Source of the DNA: Streptomyces sp. 549
Lineage (GTDB): Bacteria; Actinomycetota; Actinomycetes; Streptomycetales; Streptomycetaceae
Direction: 5' to 3'
Length of the DNA stretch: 64,000 bases
Assembly: GCF_030124175.1 (NCBI RefSeq)
Contig: NZ_JASKMT010000024.1
Span: 1 to 64,000, forward strand
Shown here in pieces: positions 60,115-64,000 of this stretch; position 1 is the stretch's first letter; each line of letters starts with the position of its first letter. Under the pieces are notes generated by a model, which saw only the letters and a program-made list of their open reading frames with translations, had not been told where the DNA came from and did not search any database. The translations under genes and the position numbers were made by a program.

Positions 60115-61419
60115 ATGATCCAGACGCTTCCACTGGCCCTCCCGGCCTCGCTGGTGGACCTGCACCGCATCGACCTGTCGGCCCTGTACTCCACGGGCTG
60201 GGGTGTTGAGGCGAGCGACGTCGTGGGCGCGCCGAACGGCGAGGTGTACGCGCTGTACCTCGTGTACCGACACACCCACGGAGTGGCGCGTGACGAACCC
60301 GACCCGGCGAAGGCGAACTTCGGGTACCGGCTCATCGCCCGCTACTCGGCGGGGGGTGAGCTGCTGGCGAGCGCGGTGTGCTGCGCCCCGGACAGCGAGG
60401 GCAACGCCTCGGCCGTGCTGAACGGCAGCGACATGACGCTGTGCGTGCTGCCGGACGGCACCCTGGCGGTAAGCGGCGACCCGGACTCCACCACGCTGAT
60501 CACGCCCGACCTGAACCGGGTGGTCGCCGGGTACGAGGGCAGGGCGCGGCGCCCCTTCGAGGAAGTCTCGCCGGACGACGCCTTCGCCAGTTCGATCAGC
60601 GTCACACCGTCGGGCCGCCTGCTGTGCGCCACGACGGAGTACGGGGTGTGGGACCGCAGTATCCAGATCCTGAACCTCGTGGGCGTGGCCGACGGTGCTC
60701 TGACGTCCACGTCCAAGCCTGCGATCGAAGCGCTCGCCGTGCTCGGCCCCGCCCGGAAGAGCGACGGCGCCCCGCGCGCCCACGTCCGGTACCGGGGCCG
60801 GCCGGTCGACCTGGAGAACCGTCCCCGGCCGGCGCTGACCGAAAGGGTGACCGGCGAGACCTCGTACGCGTGGGACGACTCCCGGCTCGGGCGCCCGGTG
60901 CCGCTGGCCGAGGACCTGTTCGTCGTCCCGTTCTTCGCCCGGACCTTCCGCAGCGGCAGCCGCGGACAGCCGTTCGCCTTCGCTCTCGTCAACGGCCAGG
61001 GTGAGATGACGGGCCGGCTCCAGGGGCTGCACGAGTGGAACGACTCGCCGTTCACCGGCTCCTGCTTCGCCGTGGCCGCCGACCCGCGGCGAGGCCGCGC
61101 CTTCCACCTCAACCGCTACGGGCTGTACGCCTGGGGCAGGGACGGGGTTCTCCGCGCCAGGCTCGACACGCAGAACAAGGCGTTCACGCCGCTGACCCGC
61201 TTCACCCTCACCGCCTGCTCGCCCGCCGGTGACCTTCTGCTGGTCCACCGCAAGCAGCACCTCGTCCTGTGCATACCCGCTCCGGACGATCTCGGCGACC
61301 TCGCCTCCTCCGTCGAGCAGGCACTGCGCACCTTCGCCAGGCAGCGCACCGCCCTGAAGGGGGAGTGGTCACCCGTCAACTGGCACTGGACGCACACGTC
61401 GGCGGCCCGTCACCTCTGA
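60115..61419 (+). CDS. Hypothetical protein, propeller-like
   Basis: 434 residues from ATG 60115, preferred because CAGAAT stands 7 bases upstream as in other leaderless genes here (ATG 60106 is in frame). No signal peptide. Repeated short beta-rich units (GAPNGEVYALYLVYR, YRLIARYSAGGELLASAV, LCVLPDGTLAVSGDPD, SVTPSGRLLCATTEYG) suggest a beta-propeller. No known family or catalytic motif. It is divergent from arsR and convergent with the PucR gene. Confidence 0.7.
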   Translation: MIQTLPLALPASLVDLHRIDLSALYSTGWGVEASDVVGAPNGEVYALYLVYRHTHGVARDEPDPAKANFGYRLIARYSAGGELLASAVCCAPDSEGNASAVLNGSDMTLCVLPDGTLAVSGDPDSTTLITPDLNRVVAGYEGRARRPFEEVSPDDAFASSISVTPSGRLLCATTEYGVWDRSIQILNLVGVADGALTSTSKPAIEALAVLGPARKSDGAPRAHVRYRGRPVDLENRPRPALTERVTGETSYAWDDSRLGRPVPLAEDLFVVPFFARTFRSGSRGQPFAFALVNGQGEMTGRLQGLHEWNDSPFTGSCFAVAADPRRGRAFHLNRYGLYAWGRDGVLRARLDTQNKAFTPLTRFTLTACSPAGDLLLVHRKQHLVLCIPAPDDLGDLASSVEQALRTFARQRTALKGEWSPVNWHWTHTSAARHL

Positions 61420-61447
61420 GGAGGTGCCGGTGGTGCCACGGCGGTGT

Positions 61448-61464
61448 CGGAGCGGGGCGCTCCG
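61448..61464. terminator. Hairpin between convergent genes
   Basis: CGGAGCG-GGG-CGCTCCG, 7 bp, between the propeller-like gene and the PucR gene. Confidence 0.5.
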
Positions 61465-61485
61465 GCGCTGTCGGGCCGGCACCGC

Positions 61486-62688
61486 TCACAGCCGGGCTGA
61501 CTTCAGGGCCATGTGCAGCAGCAGGCGGTCGGTGCCCTCGTCCAGGTCGAGGCCGGTGAGCTGCTCGACGCGGGACAGCCGGTAGTAGAGCGTCTGGCGG
61601 TGGATGCCCAGGGCCGCCGCGGTGCGGCCGGCCTGGCCCGCGTGGTCGAGGAAGACCTCCGCGGTGCGGGCCATCTCGCGGTGGCCGGGTTCCAGCAGCA
61701 CGCGCACGGCCGGGTCGGCGCGCACCGGCGCCGGCAGCGCGGTCAGCAGCCGGTGCGCGCCGAGGTCGCCCCAGCGGGCGACCGGGCCCAGCCGGGTTTC
61801 CGCGCGGGCCGCGCGGGCGGCGGCGAGCGCCTGCGACCAGGCCTCCCGCAGGCCGTCGAGGCCGTGCCGGACGTCGCTGACGCCGGCCGCCGGCGCGGCC
61901 GTGCCGGCCGGGCCACCGGCCCGCGGCGAGCGCAGCAGCCGCTCCGCGGCTGCGCGGGCCGACTCGGCGGACGCGGCCGAGCGCAGCCGCACCACCGCGG
62001 CGAGTGCGGTCGGGTGGCCGTGCCGGGCGGGCAGGGCGCTCAGCACCGGCACGTTCGGCATGCCGGCCTGCGCGGTGTCCTGACCGGGGCCGAGGGCGCC
62101 CTCCCGCTCCTCGCCCTCCTGCCAGGGCGCCACGGCGACGAGTGCCAGCGGCCACGTCTCCGCGCCGCCGAGTGCCGCGGACAGTTCGGCGGCTGCGGCG
62201 TCCGCGTCCCGGGCGGCGGCCGTGAGCGCGGCCCGCAGCAGCTCGCCCAGCCGGGCACCGGCCCGGGCCTCGGCGGCGAGCAGCGCGCCGATCCGGGCGG
62301 CGCCGGCCATCGCCTCGGCCAGCCGGGGGTCGTCGAGCGGCCGGGCGCCGTCGTCCAGCAGCCAGACGTAGCCGTAGACCACACCGCCGTGCCGGACCGG
62401 CAGGCAGATCCGGCCCTTCACCACTCCGGCCGACGGGTCCGGCGGGATGCGCACCGGCCCGGTGGCCCGGGTGATGCCGAAGCCCTCGAACCACTCGCGC
62501 ACCGCCGCGGTGGACCGCCGCTGCATGATCGAGCGGGTGCGCACCGGGTCCATGACGAGGTCGGCGTCGTCGCCGGCGCTCTCGTGGGCGCCGAACGCGA
62601 TCAGCCCGAAGTCGCGGTTCTCCAGGGTGGCGGGGGTGCCGAGCAGGGCCGACACCTCGTCGATCAGCTCCTGGTAGTCCTCCCGCAT
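61486..62688 (-). CDS. PucR-family regulator (likely proline catabolism activator)
   Basis: 400 residues. N-terminal sensory part with a GAF-like segment (MDPVRTRSIMQRRSTAAVREWFEG; ICLPVRHGGVVYGYVWLLDDG), then an Ala-rich middle and the PucR C-terminal helix-turn-helix (AEVFLDHAGQAGRTAAALGIHRQTLYYRLSRVEQLTG) at the end. Divergent from putB over 197 bases containing several inverted repeats; regulators of this family placed so usually control the neighbouring proline genes, which I infer here. Confidence 0.88.
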   Translation of the reverse strand: MREDYQELIDEVSALLGTPATLENRDFGLIAFGAHESAGDDADLVMDPVRTRSIMQRRSTAAVREWFEGFGITRATGPVRIPPDPSAGVVKGRICLPVRHGGVVYGYVWLLDDGARPLDDPRLAEAMAGAARIGALLAAEARAGARLGELLRAALTAAARDADAAAAELSAALGGAETWPLALVAVAPWQEGEEREGALGPGQDTAQAGMPNVPVLSALPARHGHPTALAAVVRLRSAASAESARAAAERLLRSPRAGGPAGTAAPAAGVSDVRHGLDGLREAWSQALAAARAARAETRLGPVARWGDLGAHRLLTALPAPVRADPAVRVLLEPGHREMARTAEVFLDHAGQAGRTAAALGIHRQTLYYRLSRVEQLTGLDLDEGTDRLLLHMALKSARL

Positions 62689-62756
62689 CGACCGTGTCGC
62701 CTCCGTGCTCCAGCGCCCTGCCCGCCGCAGGTCTCCGCTGCCATTGTCCTACAGCA

Positions 62757-62776
62757 TTCTCATACAGATGTCTGAG
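62757..62776. promoter_or_regulatory. Candidate PucR operator
   Basis: TCTCATACAGATGTCTGAGA: 16 of 20 positions are symmetric. It lies in the pucR-putB intergenic region, 69 bases from the PucR start and 110 from putB. Confidence 0.55.
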
Positions 62777-62783
62777 ATCCGGG

Positions 62784-62804
62784 ACACGGACCCGTGACAG
62801 CTGT
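62784..62804. promoter_or_regulatory. Further inverted repeats in the pucR-putB gap
   Basis: CACGG-AC-CCGTG (62784-62795) and the perfect palindrome GACAGCTGTC (62795-62804) stand side by side 8 bases beyond the main repeat. Confidence 0.4.
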
Positions 62805-62885
62805 CGATGGCAGCGCACCGGCGCGATCCTTAGGTTTCACGGTGGCTCACCTTGCCGTTCAACGAACCGTCCCGTGGAGGTGCCC

Positions 62886-63812
62886 GTGCTGGGTCCCGTG
62901 CTTCTCGCCGCCGCGCGCAGCGACAGCATCCGCCGTATCGTCTCGGCCGCACCGGTCACCCGCCCCGTGGTGAACCGGTTCGTCGCAGGCGAGCGGCTCG
63001 ACGCGTCCATGGCCGCCGTGCGGTCCCTCACCGCCCGCGGGCTCGACGTCACCCTCGACCACCTGGGCGAGGACATCACCGACCGGGCCGAGGCCCGCCG
63101 GAACCGCGACGCCTACCTGGCGCTCACCGAGGCGCTGAGCGCCGAGGGCCTCGGTGACCGGGCCGAGATGTCGGTGAAGCTGTCCGCCTTCGGCCAGGCC
63201 CTGCCCGGTGGGCACGACCTCGCCTACGAGAACGTGCTGCCGGTGGTGGAGGCCGCCGCCGAGGCCGGGACCACCGTCACGCTCGACATGGAGGACCACA
63301 CCACGGTCGACTCCACGCTCGCCGTGCTGGCGCAGCTGCGCACCCGTTTCCCGCAGACCGGCGCCGTCGTCCAGTCCTACCTGTTCCGCACCGAGGACGA
63401 CTGCCGGGCGCTGGCCGGCGCCGGGTCGCGCGTGCGGCTCGTGAAGGGCGCCTACAAGGAGCCCGCGGACGTCGCCTTCCAGGACAAGCGGGACGTCGAC
63501 CGGGCCTATGTGCGCTGCCTGAAGATCCTCATGGCGGGCAAGGGCTATCCGATGATCGGCTCGCACGATCCGCGCATGGTCGCCATCACACAGGAGCTCG
63601 CCGGCCGCTACGGTCGCAAGCAGGACGAGTACGAGTTCCAGATGCTCTACGGCATCCGGGAGGCCGAGCAGCGGCGGCTGGTCGCCGACGGGCACCGCAT
63701 GCGCGTCTACGTGCCGTACGGCACCGACTGGTACGGCTACTTCATGCGGCGCCTCGCCGAGCGCCCGGCCAACCTGGCCTTCTTCCTGCGCTCGCTCGCG
63801 ACCCGCGGCTGA
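62886..63812 (+). CDS. putB: Proline dehydrogenase
   Basis: 308 residues from GTG 62886 with GGAGG 7 bases upstream. FAD-dependent oxidation of proline to pyrroline-5-carboxylate, membrane-associated barrel of the monofunctional type. SVKLSAFGQALP, TVTLDMEDHTTVDSTL, RLVKGAYKEP, and the proline-binding YFMRRLAERPANL near the end. Followed by the P5C dehydrogenase gene after an octanucleotide repeat. Confidence 0.94.
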   Translation: MLGPVLLAAARSDSIRRIVSAAPVTRPVVNRFVAGERLDASMAAVRSLTARGLDVTLDHLGEDITDRAEARRNRDAYLALTEALSAEGLGDRAEMSVKLSAFGQALPGGHDLAYENVLPVVEAAAEAGTTVTLDMEDHTTVDSTLAVLAQLRTRFPQTGAVVQSYLFRTEDDCRALAGAGSRVRLVKGAYKEPADVAFQDKRDVDRAYVRCLKILMAGKGYPMIGSHDPRMVAITQELAGRYGRKQDEYEFQMLYGIREAEQRRLVADGHRMRVYVPYGTDWYGYFMRRLAERPANLAFFLRSLATRG

Positions 63813-63815
63813 CCG

Positions 63816-63890
63816 CCGCGCTGCCGCGCTGCCGCGCTGCCGCGCTGCCGCGCTGCCGCGCTGCCGCGCTGCCGCGCTGCCGCGCTGCCG
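63816..63890. repeat. 8-bp tandem repeat CCGCGCTG, nine copies
   Basis: Nine perfect units plus CCG, starting 4 bases after the putB stop and ending 53 bases before the next ATG. Perfect copies imply recent or ongoing slippage. The unit holds CGCG, so local folding is possible. Confidence 0.92.
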
Positions 63891-63943
63891 ACAAGAGAAA
63901 ACACCGACCTCACCTCCCCGACCCAGAAGGAGACACGGCCGCC

Positions 63944-64000
63944 ATGGACGCTGTGACCCAGGTACCCGCCCCGTACAACGAGCCGGTGCACGGCTACGCG
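63944..64000 (+). CDS. L-glutamate gamma-semialdehyde (P5C) dehydrogenase, 5' fragment
   Basis: First 19 codons only; the gene runs off the window. AAGGAGA stands 9 bases before ATG 63944. The start MDAVTQVPAPYNEPVHGYA is typical of actinobacterial P5C dehydrogenases, and the position after putB fits the second step from proline to glutamate. Confidence 0.8.
   Translation, partial: MDAVTQVPAPYNEPVHGYA

Noticed and set aside
63816..63890. Transcription terminator after putB
   Set aside because: The 8-bp tandem repeat has no long inverted arms and would fold only through repeated CGCG cores; described as a repeat instead.

Overview
The window is high-GC actinobacterial chromosome, almost certainly Streptomyces. 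The signs are strong G/C at third codon positions, many GTG starts with purine-rich ribosome sites, ATGA/GTGA overlaps, several apparently leaderless genes, and a gene order I recognise from the S. coelicolor core: peptide ABC operon, mnmA, nifS, ligA, GGDEF-EAL gene, gatCAB, GGDEF-EAL gene, ilvBNC, serA, putB. I saw no rRNA, tRNA, CRISPR array, integrase, transposase or phage gene.

Layout. 0-3.5 kb: a secreted protein, two SseB-like proteins and a small secreted peptidoglycan-binding protein. 3.6-9.8 kb: a five-gene peptide ABC transporter operon with a strong hairpin after the binding-protein gene and a low-complexity tail on the second ATPase. 9.8-13.4 kb: a TRIC/UPF0126 membrane protein, a thioesterase-like protein, mnmA and a Tat-exported amidase. 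13.5-22.7 kb: a galactoside-use cluster (GH42 beta-galactosidase, sugar ABC transporter without its own ATPase, LacI regulator, GH36 alpha-galactosidase). 22.8-26.3 kb: a cysteine desulfurase and a divergent NHEJ pair (LigD polymerase domain and Ku with a long Lys/Ala tail). 26.3-30.5 kb: small accessory genes, namely a DUF2511-like lipoprotein, a HAD phosphatase, an XRE regulator followed by four tiny overlapping ORFs, and a Dps ferritin. 31.4-36.6 kb: an MreB-like gene, an SDR, a short MetE-like protein and ligA. 36.8-43.2 kb: an rmdB-like c-di-GMP enzyme and the gatC-gatA-(small membrane protein)-gatB operon. 43-50 kb: a LuxR-type LAL regulator, a DUF6191 protein, a PQQ-type sugar dehydrogenase lipoprotein, an aldo/keto reductase and a 2-hydroxyacid dehydrogenase. 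50-59 kb: a cdgF-like c-di-GMP protein, then ilvBNC and serA. 59-64 kb: an ArsR-SRPBCC pair, an unknown protein, and a PucR regulator divergent from putB, with the P5C dehydrogenase gene starting at the right edge.

How the parts work together. The ilvB leader encodes a 13-residue peptide with consecutive Ile-Leu-Val-Leu codons followed by a hairpin and a U-rich terminator, which is classical branched-chain attenuation. putB and the following dehydrogenase convert proline to glutamate, probably under the divergent PucR gene; the intergenic region holds a 20-bp inverted repeat. Two near-consensus BldD boxes lie upstream of the cdgF-like gene, suggesting a feedback link between c-di-GMP-loaded BldD and c-di-GMP metabolism. 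The least explained parts are the XRE micro-operon at 27.8-29.9 kb, the orphan start site next to the LacI-type operator at 19.15-19.25 kb, and three tandem-repeat tracts (43.99, 17.5 and 63.8 kb).
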